A stretch of 64,000 nucleotides of DNA, from assembly GCA_021803035.1 (NCBI GenBank), contig JAJZME010000078.1, forward strand, positions 22,566-86,565. The letters are read 5' to 3'. The notes under the pieces are model-generated. The model worked only from the letters and a program-made list of their open reading frames with translations. It did not search any database and had not been told where the DNA came from. The stretch comes from Acidobacteriota bacterium. Its GTDB lineage: Bacteria; Acidobacteriota; Terriglobia; Terriglobales; Acidobacteriaceae. Positions 8,246 to 18,147 of this stretch are shown here, in pieces. Made by a program: the position numbers and the translations under genes. How positions within the stretch are numbered: position 1 is the first letter of the stretch; each line of letters starts with the position of its first letter.

Positions 8246-9631
8246 TCAGTCGCAGGGTAGTTCCGACGGCGCCGGATCGGGCAGCACCCGCCCTGGAAGC
8301 CGCAGCAGTTCAGTCATGCGCTCGGCGGGCAAGGGCGGCGCGAAGAGAAAGCCCTGGCCCAACCGGCAGCCGAGCTTGCGCAGCAGCGCGTACTGCTCGC
8401 GTGTTTCGATGCCCTCGGCGACCACGTCCATGCCCAGCACCCGCGCCAGCTCGATAATGGTGCGGACGATCTGCAGGGGTTGATCTCCCTGCGCCATTCG
8501 TCCCACAAACGAGCGGTCGATCTTGAGAATGTCAAAGGGAAACGCGTGGAGGTGGTGGAGTGAGCTATAGCCGGTGCCGAAGTCGTCCATCAGCAGCGAG
8601 ACGCCCAGGCGGCGCAGTGCACCCAGCACCTCGCTTGCTGTGTCTGGATCGGGCGTCAGGCTGGATTCGGTCATTTCCAGGCCGAGTTGCCGGCTGGAAA
8701 TGCCGGTCTGGCGCAGCAGCGCGCCGATGTGGTCCGTAAGCCCCTCGCGCGAGAACTGCAGGGCGGAGAGATTCACGCACACGCGCAAGGAGCCATGGCG
8801 CGGATCCTCGGCGCGCCATCTCTGAATCTGCGCGCAAGCCTCTGCCAGGCCCCAGTCGCCGATGGGCAGGATCAAACCGCTCTGTTCAGCCAATGGAATG
8901 AAGTCCATGGGAGCAATGACTCCCCGCTCGGGATGCACCCAGCGGATCAGCGCTTCCAGTCCGGCGATGCGGCGGGTGACGAGATCGATCTCGGGCTGGT
9001 AGTAGAGCACAAACTGGCCCTGATCGAGGGCGCGGCGCAGCTCCGGCTCGCGCAGCCAGCCGCCCGGAGGGTTTTTGCGGGGACGTTGAGAGCGCGATGC
9101 ATGGCACCGGCAGTGCCGGCGCAAGCGGTGCAGTTCCACCTGCTCGGCCGCCATGTCGGCTAGGCTTTCCAGCATGCGCAGTTCGTCAAGCGTCATGGTG
9201 CGGCGGGGCTGGCGCGCAAAGACCGTCAGCATGCCCAGGATCCTGCGATCGGGAGAGCACACCGGCACACTGGCAAACGAAGCCGGATTGAGCCGCCGCA
9301 GAGGCAGATCGCGCTCCCTGATTTCGGGGCGCAGCGAGAGATCCGGCACAACCACGGGGCCGCCCTGGGCAAGCACCATCTCAAAGATGGAGCCTTTGCG
9401 GGGCAATTCGCGCACCGGTTCGCCCCAATAGGACTTGATCCACACGCGGCTCTCGTCCGCAAAGCCTAGCAGGACGGTGTCGGCGCGGAAATATTGCGCG
9501 GCCAGCCTTGTAATGGCATCGAAGATTGGCTCCGGCTCCGTGTCGAGGATGCCCGTCGAGGCCAGCGCCCTCAACCGGGCATTCTCTCGATCCGAATTGC
9601 CCTGATCGGTTTCCAGTTCTGCGTGCGGCAT
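8246..9631 (-). CDS. GAF-EAL cyclic-di-GMP phosphodiesterase
   Basis: The ATG at 9631 is chosen because GGGAG lies 5 nt upstream; it gives 461 residues. A GAF domain (about 25-170) precedes an EAL domain (about 195-445). The EAL motif at 226-228 is followed by N288 (VNLSALQF), E319 (EMTES), D349-D350 (MDDFGTGYSSL), K370 (ILKIDRSFV), E407 (VVAEGIET) and Q426 (GCRLGQGF). These are the metal-binding and general-base residues of active EAL enzymes, so hydrolysis of c-di-GMP to pGpG is expected. There are no membrane segments, so the protein is cytoplasmic and the GAF domain probably senses a small ligand. It is the only intact c-di-GMP gene in the window. Confidence 0.9.
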   Translation of the reverse strand: MPHAELETDQGNSDRENARLRALASTGILDTEPEPIFDAITRLAAQYFRADTVLLGFADESRVWIKSYWGEPVRELPRKGSIFEMVLAQGGPVVVPDLSLRPEIRERDLPLRRLNPASFASVPVCSPDRRILGMLTVFARQPRRTMTLDELRMLESLADMAAEQVELHRLRRHCRCHASRSQRPRKNPPGGWLREPELRRALDQGQFVLYYQPEIDLVTRRIAGLEALIRWVHPERGVIAPMDFIPLAEQSGLILPIGDWGLAEACAQIQRWRAEDPRHGSLRVCVNLSALQFSREGLTDHIGALLRQTGISSRQLGLEMTESSLTPDPDTASEVLGALRRLGVSLLMDDFGTGYSSLHHLHAFPFDILKIDRSFVGRMAQGDQPLQIVRTIIELARVLGMDVVAEGIETREQYALLRKLGCRLGQGFLFAPPLPAERMTELLRLPGRVLPDPAPSELPCD

Positions 9632-9818
9632 TTCAACTCCCGGCCCGGCGGAATCCTGCGGCAACTCCCTGGCCGTCCAGCGATTACACAAGGAAAGCCA
9701 GGCTTTTCGCCTGTCGCAAGGGTTCCATTTTCCTTATCGGAAAGGTTTACGGAACCCAACACATTACGCAGGGAGCGTCGTCGTTGATGAGTTTTTCCGG
9801 CCGGTGTCTGGAAATGCG

Positions 9819-11954
9819 TCACTTTTTCGCGGCGGGCTGTCCGGTTTCGGTCCAGAGGAAGGTCAGCATGTCGGTGTCGTCGCGGATCTGCTGGTTCACA
9901 TCCACCCCGGAGGAGTGCCCGTTGTCGAGGCCGTAGTGGAGCAGAATGGGCCGCCCGCTGGAGGAATCAGCCTGCATCAGGGCGGTCATCTTGCGCGCGT
10001 TCATGGGGTCCACACGCGTGTCGTCGGCGCCGGTGAAGAACATGACCGCCGGGTAGGCCGTGCCGGGCTTCACGTTCTGGTAGGGCGAGTACTTGAGCAG
10101 GTACTTGAATTGCTTTTCGTTGGCCGATGAGCCGTACTCGGTGATCCAGTGCTGGCCCTGCTCGAACTTCTGGTAGCGCAGCATGTCGAGCAGCGGATAG
10201 CCGCAAACGACGGCCGAAAACAGGTGCGGCTCCTGGGTCATGGCCGCGCCCATGAGCAGGCCGCCGTTGGAGCGGCCGTAGATGGCAAAGTGCTCTGATG
10301 AAGTGTATTTTTGAGCGATCAGGTACTCAGCCGCGGCGTAGAAGTCGTTGAAGACGTTTTGCTTGTTGGCGAACATGCCTGCTTCGTGCCACTTTTCGCC
10401 GTATTCGCCGCCGCCGCGCAGGTTGGGCAGCGCGAACCAGCCGCCCTGCTGCATCCACCAGGCAAACAAGGGATTCCATTCCGGCGTCATGCTGATGTCG
10501 AAGCCGCCGTAGCCGGTCATCAGCAGCCGTTCCGTGCCGTCCTGCTTCAGGCCTTTTTTGCCGGCGATGAACATGGGAACCCTCGTGCCGTCTTTCGACG
10601 TGAAGAAAACCTGCTTCAGCTCGTACTGGCTGGAGTCAAAAGAAGTTCTGGTTCGAGCAAAGACTTCGCGCTTGCCGGTTGCCGTGTCGAGCCGGTAGAT
10701 GACCGGCGGCACGATGGACGATTGGAATCTGTAAAAGGCGTAGCGGTCGATCGTCCGGCCCGCGATTGCGGACACCGTTCCGAAGCCGTCGACGGGAACC
10801 GTGCCAAGCTGCTTGCCGTCGAGCGAGAAGATGGAGATCTCCGGTTTCACGTTATCCAGCCGCTGCACATAGAGCTTTCCGCCGACGATCGAAAAGTTCT
10901 GGATGGGATCAGGGCCCTGCGGCACGATCTGCTTCCAAACGTCCGGCATGATGCCGGGATAAGCCCGCAGGATGCAGCCGTCTGGCGCCTTGTAATCGGT
11001 CCAGACATACCACTGGCCCTGGTCCTCGATGGCCGAGAAGCGCGAATCGACGCCCCAGGTCAGAATCTCGAAGTAGGCATGGGGCTTGGTGAGGTCGCGG
11101 TAGACGATATCGACGCGCTTGGCCGGCACGCCATGGTCGATCTCCAGCTCCAGGTAGCGCCCGTCGTCGGTCACGCTGGACAGAATGATGTCATTGGGGC
11201 CCAGCGTCTCTCCGCGAAACTTGTAGCCGAAGATCAGCTTGTCAGGCTGCTCGTTGAATGTCCCAAACGTGTGCAGAAAAACGAGCGATCCCTGGCTGGT
11301 GGTGCGCGTGTAATACAGGCCTTTTCCGTCCGGCGCGAAGCTCACCGACCAATAAAGCCCCAGCGGCAGCGTATCCATGAGCGTCTTGCCGGTCTTGACG
11401 TCGTAGACGTGGATGGTGGTCTGGTCCTGGCCGCCCTGGCGCACGGCATAGGCCACCAGCGACCCATCGCGCGAGACATCCATCAACTCGACGGAGGTGT
11501 TGGGGTTGCGGCTGAACTGTGCCGGATCGACCAGCCGCTGATCCTTGCCCGTCCAGCCGTGGCGCACCCAGATCGACGCCTGCTCTTCGCCGGCCAGCCG
11601 CTGCATAAAGAAATAGTCGTCCCCGCGCTGGATGGGCAGGCTCCAACTGGAGGTCTGCACCAGCCCCACCAGAGCGCCGGCAATCTGCGGCCGGATGCGC
11701 GCCTGTTGCAGGTAGAGCTGCGTGTAGGCGTTTTCCTGGCTGATGAAGGTCCTGGATGCGGGGCTGTTGGCGTCTTCAAGCCAGCGGTAGTCGTCGGTGA
11801 TTTTGGTCCCGAAGTAGTCGTTCGTGACCGGAATCTTGCTGACTGCCGGTGGTGGCGGCAACTTGATGCCATCGCGTCCGTGAATCGTCTGCGCGGACGC
11901 AAACGCCGAAGCAAGCACGCAAATCAAGACGCCCCAACCGCAACGCCGCCGCAT
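9819..11954 (-). CDS. Prolyl oligopeptidase family serine protease (S9A), exported
   Basis: This is a 711-residue protein from the ATG at 11954, which has GGGAGG 6 nt upstream. A longer frame reaches 12017 but lacks such a site. A signal peptide ([22 protein letters not shown]) indicates export. The N-terminal seven-bladed propeller begins near [20 protein letters not shown], characteristic of S9A. The C-terminal alpha/beta-hydrolase domain carries the nucleophile S562 in [10 protein letters not shown] (GGSNGG is more usual), acidic D644/D645 in GADDTRVDP and H680 in LDNGHSSG. It should cleave short proline-containing peptides in the periplasm. It is divergent from murJ. Confidence 0.93.
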   Translation of the reverse strand: MRRRCGWGVLICVLASAFASAQTIHGRDGIKLPPPPAVSKIPVTNDYFGTKITDDYRWLEDANSPASRTFISQENAYTQLYLQQARIRPQIAGALVGLVQTSSWSLPIQRGDDYFFMQRLAGEEQASIWVRHGWTGKDQRLVDPAQFSRNPNTSVELMDVSRDGSLVAYAVRQGGQDQTTIHVYDVKTGKTLMDTLPLGLYWSVSFAPDGKGLYYTRTTSQGSLVFLHTFGTFNEQPDKLIFGYKFRGETLGPNDIILSSVTDDGRYLELEIDHGVPAKRVDIVYRDLTKPHAYFEILTWGVDSRFSAIEDQGQWYVWTDYKAPDGCILRAYPGIMPDVWKQIVPQGPDPIQNFSIVGGKLYVQRLDNVKPEISIFSLDGKQLGTVPVDGFGTVSAIAGRTIDRYAFYRFQSSIVPPVIYRLDTATGKREVFARTRTSFDSSQYELKQVFFTSKDGTRVPMFIAGKKGLKQDGTERLLMTGYGGFDISMTPEWNPLFAWWMQQGGWFALPNLRGGGEYGEKWHEAGMFANKQNVFNDFYAAAEYLIAQKYTSSEHFAIYGRSNGGLLMGAAMTQEPHLFSAVVCGYPLLDMLRYQKFEQGQHWITEYGSSANEKQFKYLLKYSPYQNVKPGTAYPAVMFFTGADDTRVDPMNARKMTALMQADSSSGRPILLHYGLDNGHSSGVDVNQQIRDDTDMLTFLWTETGQPAAKK

Positions 11955-12075
11955 GGAATGCCTCCCATGAGAGTATGCACGGAAGCATACCACGCTCAGC
12001 GGCTCTGGCTTCGGCACGCTTTTTTGTGGAAAGTGCGGGAATCCGCATCGAGAACCCCTTATAGAATCGACTCAA

Positions 12076-13722
12076 GTGGAAGGATCGTCCTCAACTCAGC
12101 CTTCGGCGCGCCCGCAGTCGTGGTGGGAACGCGGCTTGGGAATGCTGCGGCCTTCGCACGCGCACAATGTTTTTTCAGCCACCGTCATCCTGATGGTGTC
12201 CACGTTGCTGTCGCGCATCATCGGGCTGGTGCGCCTCAAGTACATTGTCTGGCTCCTGGGCAGCGGCATTCAGGCCGACGCGTGGAATGCGGCTTTTGTG
12301 CTGCCGGACAAGATCTCCTACTTTCTCGTGGGCGGTGCGGCCTCCATTACCTTCGTCACTATCCTCACGCGCTATCGCGAGACGGGCCGCGAGGCCGAAG
12401 GCGAGCATTCGCTCTCGGTCATCCTGAGCACCATGTACCTGGTGCTGGGCGGTGCTGTCGTCATCGCCGAAATCATTGCGCCCTGGTACATCCATTGGTG
12501 GTTCCACGGCTTCAGTCCGCAAAAGGCCGCACTTGCGGTCATGCTCACGCGCATTCTGCTGCCGGCGCAAGTGTTCTTTTTCGCCGGCGGCGTCTTTGCC
12601 GCGGTGCTGCTGGTGCGCAAGCAGTTCAGCGTGCAGGCGGTGGCGCCGCTCATTTATAGCTCAGGCCCCATCGTGGGCGGCCTCCTGCTGTTCAAATACA
12701 TCGGCGTCTCTTCGCTGGCTTTGGGTTCGGTCGGCGGCGCGCTCTTCGGAATGTTCCTGTTGAACTGGTATTTCGCCCGCCGCGCCGGCATGCGCTACCG
12801 CTTCATTCTCGACTGGCATGACGAGGGGCTGCGCGAGTGGGTGCGCCTCACGCTGCCGCTGATGGCCGGAATCTCGCTGGTGAGCGCCGATAGCTGGATC
12901 ATCGACTACTTTGCCTCTACCACCAGCGGCGCGGTCTCACTGATGACCTATGCCAAGCAACTCTTTAACGCGCCCGTGGGCCTGTTGGCCCAGGCCGCCG
13001 GCGCGGCCTCCATGCCTTTCTTCGCCAGTCTGTGGACGCAGGAGCGGCGCTACGAATTCGCCACCAACGTGGCGGACTCGGTCTCGCGCGTGGCTTCTCT
13101 GGGCTTGCTGGCTGCCTCGGCCATGATTGCTTTGGGCAGGCCGGTGATCGAACTGATCTTTGTCGGAGGGCGATTCAATTCCGCCGATGCGAGCCAATGC
13201 GCGGCGTACTTCGCGGTCTTCTCCATCGCGCTGTTTCTCTGGTCGGCGCAGGCCATCTACGCGCGGGCATTTTATGCGGCCGGCAATACTTTTGTCCCCA
13301 TGATCGCGAGCACGATTGTTACCGCGGTTTCGATCTTCATCTATGCTTCGCTGCACGCCTGGCTGGGAGTGATGGGACTGGCAGTGGCGTCGGATATTGG
13401 GATTACGCTGCAGGCGGGAACGATTGCCGTGCTGCTGCACCAGCGGCGCATGGTCTCGATTGCGAGCCTGGATTACGCGGAAATGGGCCGCTGCCTGCTG
13501 GCCGGGTTAGCCGGCGGCGGAGCCGTGTGGGTGGGCATCGTGGCGCTGCGCAACATGCTGGCTCATCTGCCCGCTACACCGTTTACGAGAAATCTGCGCC
13601 TGATCGACCTTGTGATCGTGGCCGCAGGTTCGACCATCTGGCTCTTTGCGGCCAAGTGGGTGCTGGAGAAGACCGGCTCCGCGCTGCCCCGCGTTGCCAG
13701 GAAGCGGCTGCGGCTGGGGTGA
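12076..13722 (+). CDS. murJ: Lipid II flippase MurJ (MviN family)
   Basis: A 548-residue integral membrane protein with about 14 hydrophobic segments, of the MurJ/MviN family that flips lipid II across the inner membrane for peptidoglycan synthesis. The start region NVFSATVILMVSTLLSRI followed by GLVRL is the family signature at TM1. Further typical segments are DAWNAAFVLPDK and, past the middle, SLMTYAKQLFNAPVGLLAQA. The GTG at 12076 is used; an in-frame ATG at 12142 would remove a 22-residue soluble N-terminus. It is divergent from the prolyl oligopeptidase and convergent with bactofilin. Confidence 0.92.
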   Translation: MEGSSSTQPSARPQSWWERGLGMLRPSHAHNVFSATVILMVSTLLSRIIGLVRLKYIVWLLGSGIQADAWNAAFVLPDKISYFLVGGAASITFVTILTRYRETGREAEGEHSLSVILSTMYLVLGGAVVIAEIIAPWYIHWWFHGFSPQKAALAVMLTRILLPAQVFFFAGGVFAAVLLVRKQFSVQAVAPLIYSSGPIVGGLLLFKYIGVSSLALGSVGGALFGMFLLNWYFARRAGMRYRFILDWHDEGLREWVRLTLPLMAGISLVSADSWIIDYFASTTSGAVSLMTYAKQLFNAPVGLLAQAAGAASMPFFASLWTQERRYEFATNVADSVSRVASLGLLAASAMIALGRPVIELIFVGGRFNSADASQCAAYFAVFSIALFLWSAQAIYARAFYAAGNTFVPMIASTIVTAVSIFIYASLHAWLGVMGLAVASDIGITLQAGTIAVLLHQRRMVSIASLDYAEMGRCLLAGLAGGGAVWVGIVALRNMLAHLPATPFTRNLRLIDLVIVAAGSTIWLFAAKWVLEKTGSALPRVARKRLRLG

Positions 13723-13804
13723 AAATCGCGCGCATTGTTTCGTCATTATCGCGCAAAGAATCTTGAATTTCCCAGCCTTTAGAGGCCGGTCTGCCTCGAA
13801 AGCA

Positions 13805-13838
13805 CACAAACGCCCCTGCCGACGCAGAGGCGCTTGTG
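13805..13838. terminator. Long hairpin between convergent murJ and bactofilin genes
   Basis: A 15-bp stem (CACAAACGCCCCTGC against GCAGAGGCGCTTGTG, two wobble-type mismatches) encloses the 4-nt loop CGAC. It sits in the 138-nt gap between the stops of murJ (plus) and the bactofilin gene (minus). There is no long T run on either side, so strict intrinsic-terminator criteria are not met. The position and stem strength favour a bidirectional termination or mRNA-end-protecting structure. Confidence 0.55.
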
Positions 13839-13860
13839 AAGAGAGCAATCTTTTACCGTA

Positions 13861-14385
13861 CTACGCCTGAACCGCCTTCGCCTGAGCAGTCTTCGCTGCT
13901 TCAGGCGCAGCTGCCGAGTTGGCAGATGCCGGCTTGGCCGCTTCGGGTTTGCGGATGTCGATGCCGCCCTTGAAGTACGCGCCATCTTCGATGCTGATGC
14001 GCGCCGCCGCCACGTCGCCGGCCAGTGATCCCTCGGCACGGATATCCACGCGGTCAGAGGCCGAGACATTGCCGCGAATCTTGCCGAGAATGACAACCTC
14101 GCGCGCGGTGACGTTGGCCGCGACCTGACCGTTGCGGCCCACGGTGACGCGGTTGCCGGGAAGATTGATGGCGCCGTCGACCTTGCCGTCGATAAATAGA
14201 GATTCGGAGCCGGTGATTTCGCCCTTGATAAACAGGCCCTTGCCGATGGTGGCCTGATCGGAGGTGGATGCAGATGCAACCGGCGTACGGCTGGGCGTCT
14301 CCATGACCGGGCTGGCCGGTGTGGGACGGGGGGGTTCCGGGGTAAGATTTGGGGTCGTCGTTCCAGTCTGGCTGGGCTTCCACAT
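13861..14385 (-). CDS. Bactofilin (polymer-forming cytoskeletal protein)
   Basis: 174 residues from the ATG at 14385 (MWKPSQTG). A frame extending to 14472 adds an unlikely basic leader. The N-terminal 45 residues are Pro/Thr/Ser-rich and disordered. The bactofilin beta-helix occupies about 46-145 and shows the typical rhythm IGKGLFIKGEITGSESLFI, DGKVDGAINL, VTVGRNGQVAANV, VVILGKIRGNV and AYFKGGIDI. An Ala/Lys-rich tail follows. Bactofilins polymerise without nucleotide and scaffold cell-wall or morphogenesis enzymes. The position next to murJ fits an envelope role, but the partner is not visible. Confidence 0.92.
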   Translation of the reverse strand: MWKPSQTGTTTPNLTPEPPRPTPASPVMETPSRTPVASASTSDQATIGKGLFIKGEITGSESLFIDGKVDGAINLPGNRVTVGRNGQVAANVTAREVVILGKIRGNVSASDRVDIRAEGSLAGDVAAARISIEDGAYFKGGIDIRKPEAAKPASANSAAAPEAAKTAQAKAVQA

Positions 14386-14689
14386 TGCGCTCAAGAGTCT
14401 ATTCCTTTTCTGTCCTTTCAAGGACGGGGGGTTGCCAAGGCGAGGGCACTTGCCTGGACCCGAACCAATCATTCGACCGCGGCGCGCCCGATTTTTTCCC
14501 AGGCTCTGCCGGCGGCCATTTTGCTGCTCGTCTTTCGCGGTCCGCTAAAATGCTCCGTCCCGACTATTCTAAGCCGAAGAACCGCGATTGAACGAGTGGC
14601 GGAATCGATCTTCTAAACGCGCGGCCCGGGCAAATAACGCTGCAGCCGCCGAAGTGTCCATATTTGTGCAGATAGCCTACTCTTAGCGT
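14386..14689. other. Divergent intergenic region between bactofilin and rnr
   Basis: No gene is apparent. An imperfect inverted repeat (GTCCTTTCAAGGAC, 14413-14426) lies about 30 nt before the bactofilin start and could be an operator or leader hairpin. TACTCT at 14678-14683, 6 nt before the rnr ATG, could be a weak -10-like element; no Shine-Dalgarno is seen before rnr. Confidence 0.35.
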
Positions 14690-17272
14690 ATGACAGACCG
14701 CGAACTGGTGTCCCGCATCGCACGCTCGCCCGGCGGCAAGGCTGGGTACAAGCAGCTTGTGCGCGAACTGGGCCTGGGCGGCGGACGCGAGCGCCGTCTG
14801 CTGCTGGAACAACTGGCGCGGCTCACCGCGCGCGGAGCGCTGGTCAAGCTCGACCGCGAGCAGTGGGGCATTCCGCGGCCCGCGACCGCGGCGGGCGATC
14901 TGGTCGCCGGAGATCTTGACCTGCACCGCGACGGTTACGGTTTTGTGCGGCCCAGCCGGCGCGCGGGCGCAACGCGCGCCGAGAGCGAAGACATCTTCAT
15001 TCCGCCCAACGAGACCGGCGGCGCCATGCAGGGAGACCACGTACTGGTCGAGCTCGATCCGCCGCGCGCCGATGGCCGCCGTCTGGGCCGCATCGTGCGC
15101 GTGCTGGAGCGGCGCAACCCCACTGTTGTCGGCATCTTTCATTACGCCCAGGCCGAACGAGCCCAGGGAAATACGGTTGTGCCGTTTGACGAGCGCATGA
15201 CCCAGCCTATCGTGATCCCATTCGGGCAGGAGATGCCTGCGGCAGGGGCCGCTGCAACGCCTCATCGCGTGCTGGGCAAAGAAGCTGCGGCCGCTGCGGC
15301 GCACGCCGATCTGGAGGGCCTGGTCGTCGATGTGGAGATCACGAGCTGGCCCACGCCCACGCGGGCGCCGGTGGGCCGCGTCATGGAAGTGCTCGGCTCG
15401 CCGGACGATTTCGGCGTGGACGTGGAGATGATGATCCGCAAGCACCGGTTGCCGCGCGTCTTTCCTGAAGGCGTGCTGGCCGAGGCGCGCCGCGTGGCTC
15501 ACCTGGATAAGGCCGAAGCCGCCCGCCGCCGCGACTTCCGCGCGCTGCCCATCGTCACCATCGACGGCGAAACCGCGCGCGACTTTGACGATGCCGTGCT
15601 GGTGACCGAGGTGGCCGGCGGCTACGAACTGCAGGTGCACATCGCCGATGTGTCCGAGTACGTGCGCGGGGGCACGGCTCTGGACATCGAGGCGCGTTTG
15701 CGCGGCACCAGCGTCTATTTTCCCGATCGCGCCATTCCCATGCTGCCGCAGGAGTTGTCGACCGGCATCTGCAGCCTGCGCCCGGCCGAAGACCGCCTGG
15801 TGCTGAGCTGCATCATGCAGCTTGACCCCGCTGGCAACATCCAGAGCTACGAGATTATCGAAGGCGTCATCCGCTCGGCCGCGCGCATGACTTACACCGC
15901 GGTCCACGCCATCCTTGATGGCGACGCCGCAAGCCGCGCGTTCTACGCGGAGCTGGTCGCGAATTTCGAACTCATGCACAAGCTGGCGGTACTGATGAAC
16001 AAGCGTCGCGAAGAGCGCGGCAGCATCGACTTCGACCTGCCCGAGCCGGTGATCGAGTTTGACGAGCAGGGACAGATGCGCGGCGTGACGCGCGCCGAGC
16101 GCACCTGGGCCAACCGTCTCATCGAGGAGTTCATGCTGGCGGCCAACGAGTGCGTGGCCACATGGCTCGAAGACCTGCAAGTGCCTTCGCTCTACCGCAT
16201 CCACGAGAAGCCCGAGCCGCGCCGCGTCGTTCAGTTTGAAGAGCTGGCCGCAAGCTTCGGCTACACGCTGGGCCTGGGCGCGCTGCCGGTCAAGCGCATT
16301 CAGACACGAGCCGAGCGGCGCGAAGTACGGGGCATGGGCCGTCCAGCCCGCGTGCATGAGGTGCCGGAAGACATCGCCGTCACGCCGCGCATGTATCAGA
16401 AGCTGGCCTCGCGCATCGAAGGCAAGCCGGAAGAGCGCATCCTCAGCTACCTGATGCTGCGCTCGCTTAGGCAGGCGCGCTACTCGGAGATCAATGAGGG
16501 CCACTTTGCCCTGGCCGCGCCCACCTACACCCACTTCACTTCGCCCATTCGCCGCTATCCTGACCTGATCGTGCACCGCATCGCCAAAACGCTGCTCCGC
16601 GCCGGCGTGCCCGGCAGGGGCGTGGTGGGCAAAGGCCGCCTGGATTCGCCGTGGACGCATCCGAATGAGGGCCGTTCCTCCGCCTTAGCGGCCTCCCATG
16701 TCGCAAAATCGGGCCCCGGGGCGCTTACGCGCACGCTTGCGGGCGGCGGCAAATTCGATGGCAACCCGCCGATTCCCGAAGCTGAACTGGCGCAGATCGC
16801 CGATGAGTGCAGCCAGACCGAACGCCGCGCCGCCGAGGCCGAGCGCGAACTGGTGGAGTGGAAGAAAGTGCGTTTCATGCAGGAACGTCTGGGCGAGGAA
16901 TTTGCCGCGCTGGTGCTGAATCCCACCAAGTTCGGCCTCTTCGTGGAGCTGACTGATCTCTTCGTCGAGGGACTGGTGCCCATCGACACGCTAACCGGCG
17001 ACCGCTATACCTGGCGGGAAAACACGCATGAGATTGTGGGCGAGCGGTGGGGTCGCCGCTTCCGCGCCGGCGACCACGTGCAGGTCGTTCTCGACCGCAT
17101 TCTGGCCCAGGAGCGAAAGCTGCAATTCTCCATCGTCGAGAAAGAAATTCGTCTTGCCGGCAAGAAGCCACCCAAGCCGTCGGCCAAAGCAAGAAAGAAG
17201 CAGAAAGACGAAAAACACTCCTCCTCTGCGCAACCGAAGAAGCGCAATGCGGGCAGGCGCAAGCGGCGCTGA
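14690..17272 (+). CDS. rnr: Ribonuclease R (3'-5' exoribonuclease, RNB family)
   Basis: 860 residues, slightly above the usual length. The N-terminal winged-helix-like region (ELVSRIARSPGGKAGYKQLV) is followed by cold-shock/OB segments (DLDLHRDGYGFVRP). The RNB catalytic domain begins near residue 283 with TIDGETARDFDDAV, whose aspartates bind metal, and includes YPDLIVHRIAKTLL. The S1 domain starts near 735 (VLNPTKFGLFVELTDLFVEG). The tail from about 824 is Lys/Arg-rich. It degrades structured RNA. An unusual insertion of about 55 residues (roughly 640-695, Gly/Ser/Pro-rich) splits the RNB domain before LAQIADECSQTERRA. It stays in frame, so the enzyme is probably functional. Confidence 0.94.
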   Translation: MTDRELVSRIARSPGGKAGYKQLVRELGLGGGRERRLLLEQLARLTARGALVKLDREQWGIPRPATAAGDLVAGDLDLHRDGYGFVRPSRRAGATRAESEDIFIPPNETGGAMQGDHVLVELDPPRADGRRLGRIVRVLERRNPTVVGIFHYAQAERAQGNTVVPFDERMTQPIVIPFGQEMPAAGAAATPHRVLGKEAAAAAAHADLEGLVVDVEITSWPTPTRAPVGRVMEVLGSPDDFGVDVEMMIRKHRLPRVFPEGVLAEARRVAHLDKAEAARRRDFRALPIVTIDGETARDFDDAVLVTEVAGGYELQVHIADVSEYVRGGTALDIEARLRGTSVYFPDRAIPMLPQELSTGICSLRPAEDRLVLSCIMQLDPAGNIQSYEIIEGVIRSAARMTYTAVHAILDGDAASRAFYAELVANFELMHKLAVLMNKRREERGSIDFDLPEPVIEFDEQGQMRGVTRAERTWANRLIEEFMLAANECVATWLEDLQVPSLYRIHEKPEPRRVVQFEELAASFGYTLGLGALPVKRIQTRAERREVRGMGRPARVHEVPEDIAVTPRMYQKLASRIEGKPEERILSYLMLRSLRQARYSEINEGHFALAAPTYTHFTSPIRRYPDLIVHRIAKTLLRAGVPGRGVVGKGRLDSPWTHPNEGRSSALAASHVAKSGPGALTRTLAGGGKFDGNPPIPEAELAQIADECSQTERRAAEAERELVEWKKVRFMQERLGEEFAALVLNPTKFGLFVELTDLFVEGLVPIDTLTGDRYTWRENTHEIVGERWGRRFRAGDHVQVVLDRILAQERKLQFSIVEKEIRLAGKKPPKPSAKARKKQKDEKHSSSAQPKKRNAGRRKRR

Positions 17273-17362
17273 TTGTTGGCGCTCCAGGCACAGCCCCCGG
17301 CGCGCAGCGTGGTGGCGGCGGCAGGCTGTGCCCGTCGAGCTGCGCCAAGAGGCGCGCCGTTG

Positions 17363-17782
17363 TCAACCCTGGTGAAAGCCCTGTGAGTTGGCCTGCTTTT
17401 CCGCCAGATCGCCCAGCACCGGCAGCTTGAACATCTTGCCGCTGAATGCGTTGACCAGCGCGATCAGCCAGATCACGAAAAAGCCGAGGCCAACCAGCGG
17501 GCTAAGGACAAGGTCGATCACCCTGATGAACGGGATGAATCCGATCACCACAACTGCCGCCCAGGCGATGAAGCCGGCAATGGAAAGGAAAATACACTGC
17601 CATGCGTGGAAACGCACAAACGGATTCCGGCTATACGGATCGACGATCAGGAAGATGATCGCCGGAATGATGGTGACATAGGCGAGTCCTCCAGCGGCGC
17701 TGTCGGAAAGCCCGGGATGGGATGCGGCGGGGTGGTATGGGGGTGGCTGGTATGGAGCTTGCGGATGCATCGGGTCTGACAT
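17363..17782 (-). CDS. Small DUF4870-like membrane protein
   Basis: 139 residues from the ATG at 17782, chosen because AGGAGGGG lies just upstream. The first 30 residues are Pro/Tyr/His-rich (HPQAPYQPPPYHP) and cytosolic. Three hydrophobic segments follow (GGLAYVTIIPAIIFLIV, CIFLSIAGFIAWAAVVVIGF, LVGLGFFVIWLIALVNAF). The connecting loop RNPFVRFHAWQ is typical of the DUF4870/Tic20-like membrane family. The function is unknown in bacteria. It converges with rnr and appears monocistronic. Confidence 0.75.
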   Translation of the reverse strand: MSDPMHPQAPYQPPPYHPAASHPGLSDSAAGGLAYVTIIPAIIFLIVDPYSRNPFVRFHAWQCIFLSIAGFIAWAAVVVIGFIPFIRVIDLVLSPLVGLGFFVIWLIALVNAFSGKMFKLPVLGDLAEKQANSQGFHQG

Positions 17783-18147
17783 AACCCCTCCTTGCGATAT
17801 CCGGACCGACCGCCCCCACTGCCAGCCTGGGGAAGCAAGCCCTGGGATGCGAATCAACGCAAGAGCGGGCCCAAAGTCAGAAAAACTGCAATTCAGCAGA
17901 ACCCACCCGCCTTCGAAGAAATTCCCTCACGAATAACTGCCGGAGGGAAAAAGCGCGGCACATGTGTTTCCGGGACCGGTCTTGCGCTCAAACTCACCCT
18001 GGGCCTGGATACACGGAGGTCCGTGAATCTTTCGATTTGCCACCAATAGAAAAGCCCGAAACCGGGCCAATGTCAAGAGGAAGCGTTGCCAGGATTGGCC
18101 GGTTTTCGGTATTTGAATGCAAATGCATTGGAAAGCCCAGGCGCGGC
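17783..18147. other. Intergenic region downstream of cmk
   Basis: No gene is apparent in these 365 nt. It contains the cmk terminator (18050-18067) and, towards 17783, the promoter region of the DUF4870-like gene, whose boxes I cannot assign. Confidence 0.5.
18050..18067 (-). terminator. Intrinsic terminator of the mutL-to-cmk gene row
   Basis: Read on the minus strand: stem GCCCG, loop GTTT, stem CGGGC, followed at once by TTTTC. It lies about 80 nt after the cmk stop codon. The stem is short but the T run is in the right place. Confidence 0.6.

Noticed and set aside
10311..12659. 782-codon plus-strand frame opposite the prolyl oligopeptidase and into murJ
   Set aside because: It spans two well-supported genes in the wrong frame or strand and has no recognisable domain.
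14564..16660. 698-codon minus-strand frame opposite rnr
   Set aside because: Antisense shadow of RNase R: rich in His/Ala/Arg, no motifs, no ribosome site.
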